Assembly (NCBI RefSeq): GCF_027594865.1 | Contig: NZ_CP089391.1 | Coordinates: 4,680,501-4,744,500, forward strand | DNA: 64,000 bases | Direction: 5' to 3' | From: Bradyrhizobium xenonodulans | GTDB taxonomy: Bacteria; Pseudomonadota; Alphaproteobacteria; Rhizobiales; Xanthobacteraceae | Shown here: piece by piece, positions 52,817-61,606 of the stretch | Layout of the letters: each line of letters begins with the position of its first letter | Position numbering within the stretch: the first letter of the stretch is position 1 | Program-made: the position numbers and the translations under genes | The notes under the pieces: model-generated | Database searches by the model: none | What the model saw: the letters and a program-made list of their open reading frames with translations, nothing else | Told to the model about the DNA's origin: nothing

Positions 52817-54235
52817 CTACCTCAACCCGAACCACAGCGTTGCAATCCCGAGGAAGGAGAAGAAGCCGACCACGTCTGTCACCGTGGTGACGAACGTGCC
52901 TGACGCCACCGCCGGATCGGCCCTGACGCGTTCGAGCGCCATCGGGATCAGGATGCCGCCGAGCGCGCCGGCGAAGAGGTTCACGATGATGGCGAGCCCG
53001 ATGACGAGGCCGAGGCCGGGGATCTTGAACCATGCCACTGCCGCGATGCCCGTGATCACGGCGAAGGCGAGGCCGTTGACGAGGCCGACCAGGCCTTCGC
53101 GCATCACAACGCGCCAGGCATTGGACGAGCCGAGCTCGCGCGTCGCGAGCGCTCGCACCGCGACCGTCATGGTCTGGGTCGCGGCATTGCCGCCCTGGCT
53201 CGCCACGATCGGCGCGAGCACGGCGAGCGCCACCATCTTCTCGAGCTGGCCCTCGAACAGGCCGAGCACGGACGACGCGAGAAAGGCGGTGGCGAGATTG
53301 ACCAGCAGCCAGTTGAACCGCGCCCGCGCGATGGTGAACACGGTGTCGGAGAGCTCTTCGTCGCTGGTGACGCCGCCGAGCGCCTTGAGGTCCTCGTCCG
53401 CCTCCTCCTCGATGACGTCGACGACGTCGTCGACGGTGATGACGCCGACCAGGCGATCCTGGGTATCGAGCACCGGGGCTGCGACGAGATTGTACTTGCC
53501 GAACATGCGCGCCACCTCTTCCTGGTCCTCCAGGACGGAGACGCGGCGGCGATCCTCGTCGGTCAGCTCGGCCAGCGCCACCGGGCGGCGGGCGCGCAGC
53601 AGGACGTCGAGCGAGACCGCGCCCTGCCAGTGCTGATCCTTGTCGACGACGTAGATCTCGTAGAAGCGGTCGGGCAGATCCGGCGTCTCGCGCATGTAGT
53701 CGATCGCCTGCCCGACGGTGAAATCCTGCGGCACCGCGATGAACTCGGTCTGCATCCGGCGGCCGGCGGAGTTTTCCGGATAAAGCAGGCTGCGCTCGAG
53801 CGCGACGCGCTCCTTGAGCGGCAGCTTCTCGAGGATCTCCTCCTGCTCTTCCTGATCGAGCGTCTCGAGCAGCTCGACCGCGTCGTCGGATTCGAGCTCG
53901 CGGACGCCTTCGGCGACCGTCTCCGGCAGCAGCTCCTCGAGGATCTCCTCGCGGACGGTCTCGTCGACCTCGTTCAGTGCGGAGAAGTCGAAGTCGCGGC
54001 CCGTGAGCTCGACCAGGCGGACGCGGTCGTCGGGCTCGAGCGCGCCAATCAGATCGCCGAGATCGGCCTCGTGCAGCTCGGCGACGCAGGCGCGCAGCGC
54101 GGCGCTGTCGCCGGCCTCGATCGCACGGGCAATTTCCTCGACGAATTCGTGCCTGATATCGCCGTCCTCGTTGCGCATCGGCACGTGGTCGAGTACCGAA
54201 TCCTCGGATGGGGCAACGTCCATATGTTCATCCAT
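52817..54235 (-). CDS. mgtE: Magnesium transporter MgtE
   Basis: The 472-residue protein has an N-terminal MgtE_N superhelical domain rich in Glu/Asp (EEIARAIEAGDSAALRACVA and so on), a tandem CBS pair (FIAVPQDFTVGQAIDYM, and APVLDTQDRLVGVITVDDVVDVI) and a C-terminal five-helix pore (IVASQGGNAATQTMTVAVRA is the signature of the Mg2+ path). It gates Mg2+ entry by cytosolic Mg2+ binding. ATG at 54235 has GAGG upstream; the frame continues to 54325, overlapping the divergent deacetylase start, so the shorter form is preferred. Confidence 0.94.
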   Translation of the reverse strand: MDEHMDVAPSEDSVLDHVPMRNEDGDIRHEFVEEIARAIEAGDSAALRACVAELHEADLGDLIGALEPDDRVRLVELTGRDFDFSALNEVDETVREEILEELLPETVAEGVRELESDDAVELLETLDQEEQEEILEKLPLKERVALERSLLYPENSAGRRMQTEFIAVPQDFTVGQAIDYMRETPDLPDRFYEIYVVDKDQHWQGAVSLDVLLRARRPVALAELTDEDRRRVSVLEDQEEVARMFGKYNLVAAPVLDTQDRLVGVITVDDVVDVIEEEADEDLKALGGVTSDEELSDTVFTIARARFNWLLVNLATAFLASSVLGLFEGQLEKMVALAVLAPIVASQGGNAATQTMTVAVRALATRELGSSNAWRVVMREGLVGLVNGLAFAVITGIAAVAWFKIPGLGLVIGLAIIVNLFAGALGGILIPMALERVRADPAVASGTFVTTVTDVVGFFSFLGIATLWFGLR

Positions 54236-54318
54236 GGCGCGCCTCGCCGTTTGACAGGTTGGAACGAGTGGTCTGAGCTGATGGTTCAGGCAATACCCAC
54301 AAGGCAACTCTGAGCGCA

Positions 54319-55119
54319 ATGACAAAGATGCTTCGATGGAGATGGATGTCGCTGGGCGCGGTTCTTGCGCCCCTCATCGGCATCGCCTCGGCCGTGGCTG
54401 CCGAGTGTCCGCGCAAGGATGCGCTCGGCACCTCGCGGGTCCTGAGCGTCGACGCCAGGACCACGCCGCGCGTCGGCCTGAAGAGCTTTCCGCAGACGCT
54501 GTCGCTTGCCGATCACGAGGTCGTGCTGACCTTCGACGACGGCCCGAACCCGCCGACGACGTCGAAGGTGCTGGCGGCGCTGGCGCAGGAATGCGTGCGC
54601 GCGACCTTCTTCCTGATCGGCCTGCACGCCTCGCAGCATCCCGACATGGTCAAGCGCATCGCGCGCGAGGGTCACACCATCGGCCACCACACCTGGTCGC
54701 ACCCGTTCATGGCGCGGATCCCGTTCGACAAGGCGAAGGACGAGATCGACCGCGGCATTGCGGCCAACGAGATGGCGCTGAAGGGCACCTCGACGACGAC
54801 GCCCTCGACGCCGTTCTTCCGCTTCCCCTATTTCGAATCCACGCAAGCGCAGCTCGACCTGCTCCAGGCGCGCGGCATGGTCGTGTTCGGGGCCGACCTG
54901 TGGGCCAGCGACTGGAACGAGATGACGCCGGAGCAGGAATTGAAGCTCGTCACCGAGCGCCTGGCCGCGAGCGGCAAGGGCATCGTCCTCTTCCACGATC
55001 CCAAGGCGCGCACCGCCGCGATCATGCCGGCCTTCCTGCGGTATCTGAGGGAGAACGGTTTTCGCATCGTGCACATCGTACCGGCGGTCCCGTCACAGAA
55101 GAATGCCGATGCGCATTGA
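54319..55119 (+). CDS. Exported polysaccharide deacetylase (NodB homology, first of two)
   Basis: The 266-residue protein has a signal peptide (residues about 8-30) and the NodB motifs: LTFDDGPNPPTT (D-D metal site), GHHTWSHP (H-x3-H metal), FRFPYFES, ASDWNE and VLFHDPKART. It removes N-acetyl groups from a beta-1,4-linked sugar polymer such as peptidoglycan, chitin oligomers or exopolysaccharide. It begins 84 bases from mgtE on the opposite strand. It shares the GTSR-LSVD N-terminal block with the paralog downstream, which points to a tandem duplication. Confidence 0.88.
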   Translation: MTKMLRWRWMSLGAVLAPLIGIASAVAAECPRKDALGTSRVLSVDARTTPRVGLKSFPQTLSLADHEVVLTFDDGPNPPTTSKVLAALAQECVRATFFLIGLHASQHPDMVKRIAREGHTIGHHTWSHPFMARIPFDKAKDEIDRGIAANEMALKGTSTTTPSTPFFRFPYFESTQAQLDLLQARGMVVFGADLWASDWNEMTPEQELKLVTERLAASGKGIVLFHDPKARTAAIMPAFLRYLRENGFRIVHIVPAVPSQKNADAH

Positions 55120-55277
55120 TGCCGGAATGTCACGGCGGCGCAAAATGGGGTGATTTGAGCCCTATTAACACTCTGTTCATGCTACGCCATGCAATGATAG
55201 CTGGCGCCGCCTGAACCGTTTTTGGCGCGTCTCCGACCTACTATGGCGGCAATCGCGTAAGAGGGCAGACCGGGTTC

Positions 55278-56552
55278 ATGATCGGAAGTGGCGTTGTATT
55301 TCGGACGCGATCGTGGATCGTCCTCGGCCTGGCAATGCTGACCGTCGGTGCGCCGGCGGCGCTTGCGGCGGACTGCCCAGGCCATCCTGACGCGCTCGGG
55401 ACCTCCCGCACCCTCGTGGTCGATCCGCGCGAGCATCCGCTGATCGGCACCATGCAGTACCGCGAGACGTTGCCGCTGAAAGACCATGAAGTCGTCCTGA
55501 CCTTCGACGACGGTCCGCTGCCGAAATATTCCAACCAGATCCTCAAGATGCTCGACGACGAGTGCATCAAGGCGACCTTCTTCATCATCGGCAGCCAGGC
55601 CAAGGCGAACCCGGACGGCGTGCGCAAGCTGGTGGCGGCGGGCCACACCGTCGGCACGCACAGCATGAACCATCCGCTGACGTTCGACCGGATGCCGATC
55701 GAGAAGGCCGAAGCCGAGATCAACGGCGGCATCGCGTGGACCTCGGCTGCGATGACCGATCCGTCCAAACAGCTCGCGCCGTTCTTCCGCATTCCCGGCC
55801 TGATGCGCGCCGAGGGCGTCGAGAACCATCTGATCTCGCGCGGCATCCAGGTCTGGAGCGCCGATTTCCCGGCCGACGACTGGCGCCATGTGCCGTCCGA
55901 CCGCGTCTACCAGCTCGCGATGCAGCGGCTGGAGGCCAAGGGCAAGGGCATTCTGCTGCTGCACGACATCCAGGCCCGCACCGTGGCGGCCTTGCCCAAG
56001 ATCATCCGCGACCTCAAGGCACGCGGCTATCGCATCGTGCATGTGGTGCCGGCGACCGCGGACCGGCCGGCAACGCCGACCACGCAGGTCGAATGGCTGC
56101 TGCATCCCCCGACGGAAACGACGCCGATCGCGCGCTGGCCGCGCGTGCCGGGCTTCGTGTTCACAGAGACCCGGACGCTGCCGGCGCCCTCGCTGGCCGA
56201 CCTCAACGCGCAGACCGAACATCGGCCGCTGCTGCCGCGCAAGACCATGGCGCTGGCGAATGTCGCGGCCACCCTGCCCGTGCCGGGCCGCGATCTCTTC
56301 GCGATCCCCGAGGGCTCGGTCGAGGTGCTGCAGTCGACGACCTTGTCGCGGCGCGCCGCGACGCGGCTGGCAATGGCGGCTTCGACGCCTCGTGCGGACA
56401 AGGGCAAGGCAGCCAGGTCGCACGGACATCGGACCGCGCATGCGGCATCGGCCGCACCCAAGGCCGCATCCAAGCATGCTGCGCAGGCCCCTGCCCCCAA
56501 GAGCCCGGCGCCGCGTCCGACCCGCGTCGCCAGCCTGAAGAAGCGCGCCTGA
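55278..56552 (+). CDS. Exported polysaccharide deacetylase with basic Ala/Lys-rich tail
   Basis: The 424-residue protein has a signal peptide (residues about 10-30), then NodB motifs: LTFDDGPLPKYS, GTHSMNHP, FRIPGLMR, ADDWRHV and LLLHDIQART. It is a paralog of the upstream gene (LGTSRTLVVDPREHP compared with LGTSRVLSVDARTTP). The extra C-terminal 150 residues include a low-complexity Lys/Ala/His/Pro-rich tail (RTAHAASAAPKAASKHAAQA) that could bind acidic polymers or cell wall. The tail is unusual for this family. Substrate is unknown. Confidence 0.88.
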   Translation: MIGSGVVFRTRSWIVLGLAMLTVGAPAALAADCPGHPDALGTSRTLVVDPREHPLIGTMQYRETLPLKDHEVVLTFDDGPLPKYSNQILKMLDDECIKATFFIIGSQAKANPDGVRKLVAAGHTVGTHSMNHPLTFDRMPIEKAEAEINGGIAWTSAAMTDPSKQLAPFFRIPGLMRAEGVENHLISRGIQVWSADFPADDWRHVPSDRVYQLAMQRLEAKGKGILLLHDIQARTVAALPKIIRDLKARGYRIVHVVPATADRPATPTTQVEWLLHPPTETTPIARWPRVPGFVFTETRTLPAPSLADLNAQTEHRPLLPRKTMALANVAATLPVPGRDLFAIPEGSVEVLQSTTLSRRAATRLAMAASTPRADKGKAARSHGHRTAHAASAAPKAASKHAAQAPAPKSPAPRPTRVASLKKRA

Positions 56553-56559
56553 GCCTTTG

Positions 56560-56934
56560 TTACTGCCGCATGATGGCGGCGACGCAGAGCAGCACGATCA
56601 GCGCCAGGAAGAACAGATCCATGTAGGATTTGAGCTCGCCGTCGCGGCGCAGCCGCGCCACGTCGGTCACGACCTGCCTGCGCGCATTCGTTCCGCCCGA
56701 GCCGTCATTGATCGGCGCCTGAAGGCGCCTGGTCTCGGCTTCCAGCTTCTCGATCTTCTGGAAGAAGTAGAACGCCCGCAGCGTCGAGGCCGCGCGCATG
56801 CCGGCATAGACCAGCACCAGGAACGCGATGATCGCCCGGTTCTGGTATTTTTCCATGAAGTTCAGGCTGAAATAGACCATCGCCATGAAGGCGAAGTTGG
56901 TCACGAAGCGGTAGACGAAGCTTAGAAAGACCAT
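56560..56934 (-). CDS. Small two-to-three-helix membrane protein, unknown function
   Basis: The 124-residue protein has hydrophobic segments at about 4-24 (LSFVYRFVTNFAFMAMVYFS), 34-52 (AIIAFLVLVYAGMRAASTLR) and 107-122 (FFLALIVLLCVAAIM). A polar loop of Lys/Glu/Arg (QKIEKLEAETRRLQAPINDG) lies between and is probably a short coiled coil. No family is recognised. It is convergent with the deacetylase gene (8-base gap). Confidence 0.7.
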   Translation of the reverse strand: MVFLSFVYRFVTNFAFMAMVYFSLNFMEKYQNRAIIAFLVLVYAGMRAASTLRAFYFFQKIEKLEAETRRLQAPINDGSGGTNARRQVVTDVARLRRDGELKSYMDLFFLALIVLLCVAAIMRQ

Positions 56935-57124
56935 GCTGGCTCCAGCCGTGAGCGGTACGACCCCGTCTACGCCGACTTTGTTTCAACAAGGATACGATTG
57001 CCGGCCGCCTTTTAGCCACGCGCGGTCATAATGCAAGCGAGAGTACGGCGTTTGCCGGCGGCGCGATGGAGATTCGGCGGAAGCTGCGGTACACTGGCAC
57101 AGCCACCGCATGTGGGGTCTGCCG

Positions 57125-57382
57125 ATGCCGAGGAAGGGAATCACGGGCCACGACGACTGGGTTCTGACCGAGGCCCTGGCGACTGCGCTCGTCGCGCTGG
57201 AGCAGCTCGAGCCAAAACACCAGCCGAGCGCGCATATGGACGACATCCGCAAGATGCTGGCCAACGGCAAGGAGCCGTCGGCGGTGAGCCTGCACCTCGC
57301 CCAGGCCAAATGCCGCCTGTTTCCGGAGTCGGACCCGCTGGAGATCTACCGGGAATACGGCATCGGCGAGGAATATGGCTGA
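57125..57382 (+). CDS. Small conserved-looking hypothetical protein (85 aa)
   Basis: A compact helical, acidic protein: MPRKGITGHDDWVLTEALAT, ALVALEQLEPKHQPSAHMDD and KCRLFPESDPLEIYREYGIG. No function is known. ATG at 57110 (5 codons earlier) is equally possible, and neither has a clear ribosome-binding site. Amino-acid composition is balanced and not shadow-like, which supports a real gene. Confidence 0.65.
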   Translation: MPRKGITGHDDWVLTEALATALVALEQLEPKHQPSAHMDDIRKMLANGKEPSAVSLHLAQAKCRLFPESDPLEIYREYGIGEEYG

Positions 57383-57489
57383 AGGAAAGCAAACTTTCTG
57401 CGATTCCAACGAGATAATTGAGGACGCGAGGCAATGGGATGGCCGCTTCCGAAGCGTCGGCGCGCAAACCGGGATTGCGCCGTAGCGGA

Positions 57490-57972
57490 TTATCGCGACA
57501 CGGGCGCCGGAGCGGCATCGACGAAGCCAATGACTGACCGGAAGCGGCCGTCTTCGGCCATGAGGGCAAAGTCGGTGCCCTTGATGTAGAGCGGTGCGTC
57601 CGCCGTACCGCCCGCGGTCCAGGAGAAGCGCAGGTAATCGTGGTGAGCTTCAATTCCGCTGGCGAGACTGAGCCGGTAGCCTGGAAACTGCCCCTGGGCC
57701 TTGGCGATCATGCCGTCGATGGATCCATGTCCATGTCCCTCCCGGACGCGATCGACATAGGTGCCGTCTTCAGTCCACGTCGCGGCTATGAGATCATGAC
57801 GTCGCCTGGCATCCTGCTCGTTCCACGCCGTCAGATATCGCACGACCACGTCGTTGACGTTGCCAGCTCCGCTCCTCCCGCCCTCTGCGCGCTCGGCTGC
57901 AAGCGCATCGGGCGCAAAACGCGCGCCGAGCGCGGCGAACGTCGTTGCAATCAGAACATTCCGCCTGTTCAT
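57490..57972 (-). CDS. Exported NTF2/SnoaL-like protein
   Basis: The 160-residue protein has a signal peptide (MNRRNVLIATTFAALGARFA, cleavage near ALAA at 26) and an NTF2-like cone: VVRYLTAWNEQDARRRHDLI, ATWTEDGTYVDRVREGHGHG and SIDGMIAKAQGQFPG. It resembles the cytoplasmic protein at 59135, suggesting a duplicated family. The fold binds or isomerises small ligands; no catalytic residues are assigned. An XRE regulator gene follows upstream on the same strand, 137 bases away. Confidence 0.82.
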   Translation of the reverse strand: MNRRNVLIATTFAALGARFAPDALAAERAEGGRSGAGNVNDVVVRYLTAWNEQDARRRHDLIAATWTEDGTYVDRVREGHGHGSIDGMIAKAQGQFPGYRLSLASGIEAHHDYLRFSWTAGGTADAPLYIKGTDFALMAEDGRFRSVIGFVDAAPAPVSR

Positions 57973-58108
57973 TCGATCCTCCCTGTCGCCATTCGCCGGC
58001 GAACTTGATCTCGGCAGGAGGATGCGCGCGCGGCCGGAGCTGGTCGATGACCCCAGAGATCAAAATCGTGCCTCCAAAATCGTGCCTCGGAGATGGCTCC
58101 TCGGTTGA

Positions 58109-58945
58109 TCAACCGGCCCTGGACGTGAGTGGATCACCGCCGGCCGACGACTTGGCCTCATCGACCATGTCCCTCACGACGGCAATCGTGGCCTCATCGG
58201 CCGGAAACAACATTTCGAGCGCAAGCTCCGACAGTGTGATGTCGGCGGCCGCAGCGAAGACGGTCGTGGTGTTCAGGAACGAGACCCTGCCGAGTCTGGT
58301 CCGGATTCGCAGAGGCGTGACGTACCGCTGTGGGCCATCGCTTGACGCGAGTGCAACGGCCCCCCTGGGGGCCGGATAGGACAACACCTCGGTGAGCAGG
58401 GCCTGAATGACCGGATCCGCCCTCACCTCGATCTGCTGCTTCAGCACCGTGACGGTGTGGGCGCGCCACTCGACGAAATTCTCGACACGCGGCCCCATGC
58501 CGTCCGGGTGCAAGATGAGGCGCACGGCGTTGACCGGACTGCGAAGCAGCTCCGGCGAACATCCCTCGTATAGCTGCGGCAGCGCCGCGTTCGACAGAAC
58601 GACATTCCAGTGTCGGTCCAGAACGTAGGCCGGGTAAGGCAGATGGACCCGAAGGATCTGTTCCATCGCGGACCTGGCGGATGCCATCTCACCGAGAGGC
58701 CGCTCGGGGAATGTGGGGGCAAACCCTGCGGCAAGCAGGAGCGCATTTTGGTCGCGCAGCGACACATTCAACTGCTCCCCCAGGCGCAGGACCATGTCCC
58801 TGCTCGGACGAGCGCGGCCGGTCTCGAGGTAGGACAGGTGCCGCGTCGAGCTGTTTGCAGCCAGCGCGAGCGCCGTCTGCGACATGCCCCGGCTGGCACG
58901 CCACCTCCGTAGCAAGACACCAAATTCAACTGCGCGAACGGCCAT
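58109..58945 (-). CDS. XRE regulator with MmyB-type ligand-binding domain
   Basis: The 278-residue protein has an N-terminal helix-turn-helix: RRWRASRGMSQTALALAANS and RHLSYLETGRARPSRDMVLR. A larger C-terminal domain (YPAYVLDRHWNVVLSNAALP, ...ILHPDGMGPRVENFVEW) is the MmyB/MltR-like ligand domain. Such regulators sense small molecules and repress a divergent target. It faces the NTF2-like gene at 59135 across about 190 bases and is followed on its own strand by the exported NTF2-like gene, so it may control both. Confidence 0.88.
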   Translation of the reverse strand: MAVRAVEFGVLLRRWRASRGMSQTALALAANSSTRHLSYLETGRARPSRDMVLRLGEQLNVSLRDQNALLLAAGFAPTFPERPLGEMASARSAMEQILRVHLPYPAYVLDRHWNVVLSNAALPQLYEGCSPELLRSPVNAVRLILHPDGMGPRVENFVEWRAHTVTVLKQQIEVRADPVIQALLTEVLSYPAPRGAVALASSDGPQRYVTPLRIRTRLGRVSFLNTTTVFAAAADITLSELALEMLFPADEATIAVVRDMVDEAKSSAGGDPLTSRAG

Positions 58946-59134
58946 GTGCCCACCTTATGAAGTGCCACACCCGCCAGACCATAACCTCCGAGGTCAAATT
59001 CGGACCGCGGGTCCGTGTCTTTTTTACCTGCGACGTCATCGACCGGCCGCGGTCGCGTGAGGCACCTTCGGCGCGCCTCAACGAGGGCGCGAGCCGCGAG
59101 GCTGCGCCGGAACCGTTAGTTCAAGGAGATGACC

Positions 59135-59500
59135 ATGGAAAGCCCAGGCAGTCTGGCCGAGCGCTACGTCGCCGTCTGGAACGAGACCGATTCGGAGCGG
59201 CGCAAGAGCCAAATCGCGGACCTATGGATTCCCGGAGGCCGGCATTATGTCGGCGAGCGCAAGGTCGAAGGTTACGACGCGCTCGACGGACGCGTGCGTG
59301 AATCGCATGAGAAGAACGTCAGGGACAATGCCAACCGGTTTCGAGCCGCCGGTGATGCGCGCCGGGTGCACGACATCGTGGTCTTCCACTGGGAAATGTT
59401 GCCGGCCGGCGGAGAGATCGTTCTGGCGCGCGGGCTCGAATTTCTCGTCGTTGATGGCAGCGGAAAGATCGTCGCGGACTACCAGTTCTTTCCGGCCTGA
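59135..59500 (+). CDS. Cytoplasmic NTF2/SnoaL-like protein
   Basis: The 121-residue protein has an NTF2-like fold: AERYVAVWNETDSERRKSQI, ADLWIPGGRHYVGERKVEGY, ALDGRVRESHEKNV and IVVFHWEMLPAGG. It resembles the exported protein at 57490. ATG at 59135 is preferred over ATG 59129 because AAGGAG (59123-59128) is properly spaced only for the former. It heads a same-strand run of ABM, DUF1326 and DUF2182 genes, probably controlled by the divergent XRE regulator. Function is unknown. Confidence 0.83.
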   Translation: MESPGSLAERYVAVWNETDSERRKSQIADLWIPGGRHYVGERKVEGYDALDGRVRESHEKNVRDNANRFRAAGDARRVHDIVVFHWEMLPAGGEIVLARGLEFLVVDGSGKIVADYQFFPA

Positions 59501-59575
59501 GGCCGACGGATCGTCATGCGGGCGGCGATCCTCCGCCCGGCAAGTTCCGCCAAGCCAACACCGAGGCAAATCACT

Positions 59576-59881
59576 GTGCCTGTCACCTATGTGATCAAAT
59601 TTGACGTCGTGCCCGAGCAACGCGCGAATTTTCTGCAACTGCTCGGGACGGTCCTCGACACCATGAGAGACGAGCCCACCTTTCACCGGGCGGTGCTGCA
59701 TCGCGATCCCGCGTCCGATTATCGCTTCATGCTCTACGAGACGTGGGAGAGCCATGAAGAGGTCTTGAACGTTCAGATCAAGCGGCCATATCGAGACGCC
59801 TGGCACGATGCGCTTCCCGGATTGCTCGCGTCCGATCGCGAAATCGAGATCTGGGAGCCCCTGCGGAGCGACCATCCCTGA
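59576..59881 (+). CDS. Antibiotic biosynthesis monooxygenase (ABM) domain protein
   Basis: The 101-residue dimeric alpha/beta-barrel protein has MPVTYVIKFDVVPEQRANFL, GTVLDTMRDEPTFHRAVLHR and YRFMLYETWESHEEVLN. ABM proteins include quinol/anthrone oxygenases and heme-degrading enzymes. The start is GTG with GAGG about 10-13 bases upstream; an ATG at 59516 is also open but adds unlike sequence. It sits between the NTF2-like and DUF1326 genes. Confidence 0.85.
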   Translation: MPVTYVIKFDVVPEQRANFLQLLGTVLDTMRDEPTFHRAVLHRDPASDYRFMLYETWESHEEVLNVQIKRPYRDAWHDALPGLLASDREIEIWEPLRSDHP

Positions 59882-60057
59882 AGTTTTCCGAGCGCCGCCG
59901 GCGTGGATGTTCGGCTGAAATCATGCATGATCCCGCCGATTCCGGCGTGCACCCGATCGTGGAATCGGCTTGCGGCGCTGCCCCACGAAGCGTAATTTAC
60001 AACTCTAAGCAGCTCATTCGAAAGCATCTTACGGGTTCGGCCAGGCGGGAGAGAGCA

Positions 60058-60687
60058 ATGGCGGATGTCCCATGGCACCTTTCCGGTGACTATTTCGAGA
60101 ATTGCAGTTGCAGCATCGTGTGTCCCTGCCTGGTGTCGGCGGCGCCGCCATTGACCGCGCGACCGACCGAGGGCTTCTGCAACGTACCGCTGATCTTCCA
60201 CATCGAGAGCGGCCGCTATGGCGATGTCGCGCTCGATGGGCTGAATGTGCTCGTCATCCTCCACGCCCCCGGGGTCATGGCGGACGGAGACTGGTCGGTC
60301 GCCGCCTATATCGATCAGCGCGCCGATGATGAGCAGACCGAGGCCCTGGCTACAATCTTCACCGGCGGTGCCGGCGGTCCAATGGCCGCGTTCGCGCCGC
60401 TGATCAGCAAGAACCTGGGAGTACGCAAGGTCCCGATTACGTTCCGGATCGACGGCAAGACGCGGTCTGCGGAAATCCCCGGCATCCTGCACATGTCCGT
60501 CGATCCCCTGCCGACCATGCATCCGAGCGGCGAAATGTGGGCGAACATCGGCCATCCGGTCAGCCCCGACGCCATGGTGATGGCCGTCGGCGCCGCCGGC
60601 AATACCTTCAGCGATCATGGCATGCGCTGGGATAATTCCGGCAGGAACGGCCTCTATGCGCCGATCCGCTGGTCCAACCAGGCGTGA
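60058..60687 (+). CDS. DUF1326 family protein with Cys-rich metal-site motif
   Basis: The 209-residue cytoplasmic protein begins MADVPWHLSGDYFENCSCSI followed by VCPC. Cys16, 18, 22 and 24 form a C-x-C-x3-C-x-C cluster suited to metal or cluster binding. Later blocks IPLIFHIESGRYGDV-like and GVRKVPITFRIDG are characteristic of DUF1326. The start at 60058 has a GGGAGAG site; the frame is open 45 codons more. It lies 51 bases before the DUF2182 gene, and these two families are repeatedly found together (family knowledge). Function is not established. Confidence 0.85.
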   Translation: MADVPWHLSGDYFENCSCSIVCPCLVSAAPPLTARPTEGFCNVPLIFHIESGRYGDVALDGLNVLVILHAPGVMADGDWSVAAYIDQRADDEQTEALATIFTGGAGGPMAAFAPLISKNLGVRKVPITFRIDGKTRSAEIPGILHMSVDPLPTMHPSGEMWANIGHPVSPDAMVMAVGAAGNTFSDHGMRWDNSGRNGLYAPIRWSNQA

Positions 60688-60738
60688 CGTAAACTCCAGA
60701 TACCGGCCCTGTGTCAGGGCCGGCAATTTCGATCGCAA

Positions 60739-61560
60739 ATGACGGACAGCCCCCTGGAAACCGTGCTGCGGCGCGATCGCTGGATCGTCGGCGGCACGAT
60801 CGGCCTCATTGTCGCGCTGGCATGGAGCTATGTGCTCTGGCTCGCTGACGACATGGACATGGGCGGCATGGACATGACCGAGTTCCGCATGATCCCGGCC
60901 GGGATTGGAATCATGCGGCCGGCCACCGAGCCGTGGCGAGCGATCGAGTTCGCCTATGTGTTTCTGATGTGGGCGGTGATGATGGTCGGAATGATGGCCC
61001 CCTCGGCCGCGCCGATGATCCTGATGTACGCCCGCGTCGGCCGACAGGGCAAAGCGCAAGGCAAGCCGTTCGCCGCGACCGGCTGGTTTGCCGCCGGTTA
61101 TCTCCTCGCCTGGTGCGGCTTTTCGCTGGCAGCCACCTTTCTGCAATGGGCGATCGAGCGGGCCGCGCTGCTGGATTCCCGGATGGCGATCGCGAGCAAC
61201 CTGCTCGGCGCCATCGTGCTGATCGCGGCGGGTGTCTATCAATGGACACCGCTCAAGGACGTCTGTCTCGCCCAATGCCAGTCGCCGTTTCTGTTCCTGA
61301 TGCGCCACGGCGGCTTTCGCGGCGACCTGCGCGGCTGCCTGCTGCTGGGCTTTCGGCACGGAGCTTATTGCGTCGGCTGCTGCTGGGTCTTGATGGCGCT
61401 GCTGTTCGTGGGCGGCGTGATGAACGTGCTCTGGATTGCGCTTTTGGCGCTGCTCGTCCTTTTGGAGAAACTCACGCCGGTCGGACGCTGGATCGCGCGC
61501 GCTGCCGGCCTCGCATGCGTGGCCGCGGGCGCCTGGCTGCTGCTGTCCTTGCCGCATTGA
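60739..61560 (+). CDS. DUF2182 family membrane protein, probable metal-binding
   Basis: The 273-residue protein has about seven hydrophobic segments. Next to the first helix is a Met/Asp-rich loop (DDMDMGGMDM, about 37-46). Cys176 and Cys180 (CLAQCQS) and a HGAYCVGCCW motif (His207 to Cys215) lie between later helices. The family is described as predicted metal-binding membrane proteins. Met and Cys richness suggests soft metals such as copper. It pairs with the DUF1326 gene upstream. The metal, direction of transport and partner are unproven. Confidence 0.85.
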   Translation: MTDSPLETVLRRDRWIVGGTIGLIVALAWSYVLWLADDMDMGGMDMTEFRMIPAGIGIMRPATEPWRAIEFAYVFLMWAVMMVGMMAPSAAPMILMYARVGRQGKAQGKPFAATGWFAAGYLLAWCGFSLAATFLQWAIERAALLDSRMAIASNLLGAIVLIAAGVYQWTPLKDVCLAQCQSPFLFLMRHGGFRGDLRGCLLLGFRHGAYCVGCCWVLMALLFVGGVMNVLWIALLALLVLLEKLTPVGRWIARAAGLACVAAGAWLLLSLPH

Positions 61561-61606
61561 TCAGCGACCTGCGGGAATGCCGCGCCAGGTGCGCTGCCGT
61601 TGGCGA

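Noticed and set aside
59773..61557. 594-codon ORF antisense to the DUF1326-DUF2182 genes
   Set aside because: Arg/His/Gln/Asp-rich shadow composition; the plus strand holds well-formed proteins with clear ribosome-binding sites.
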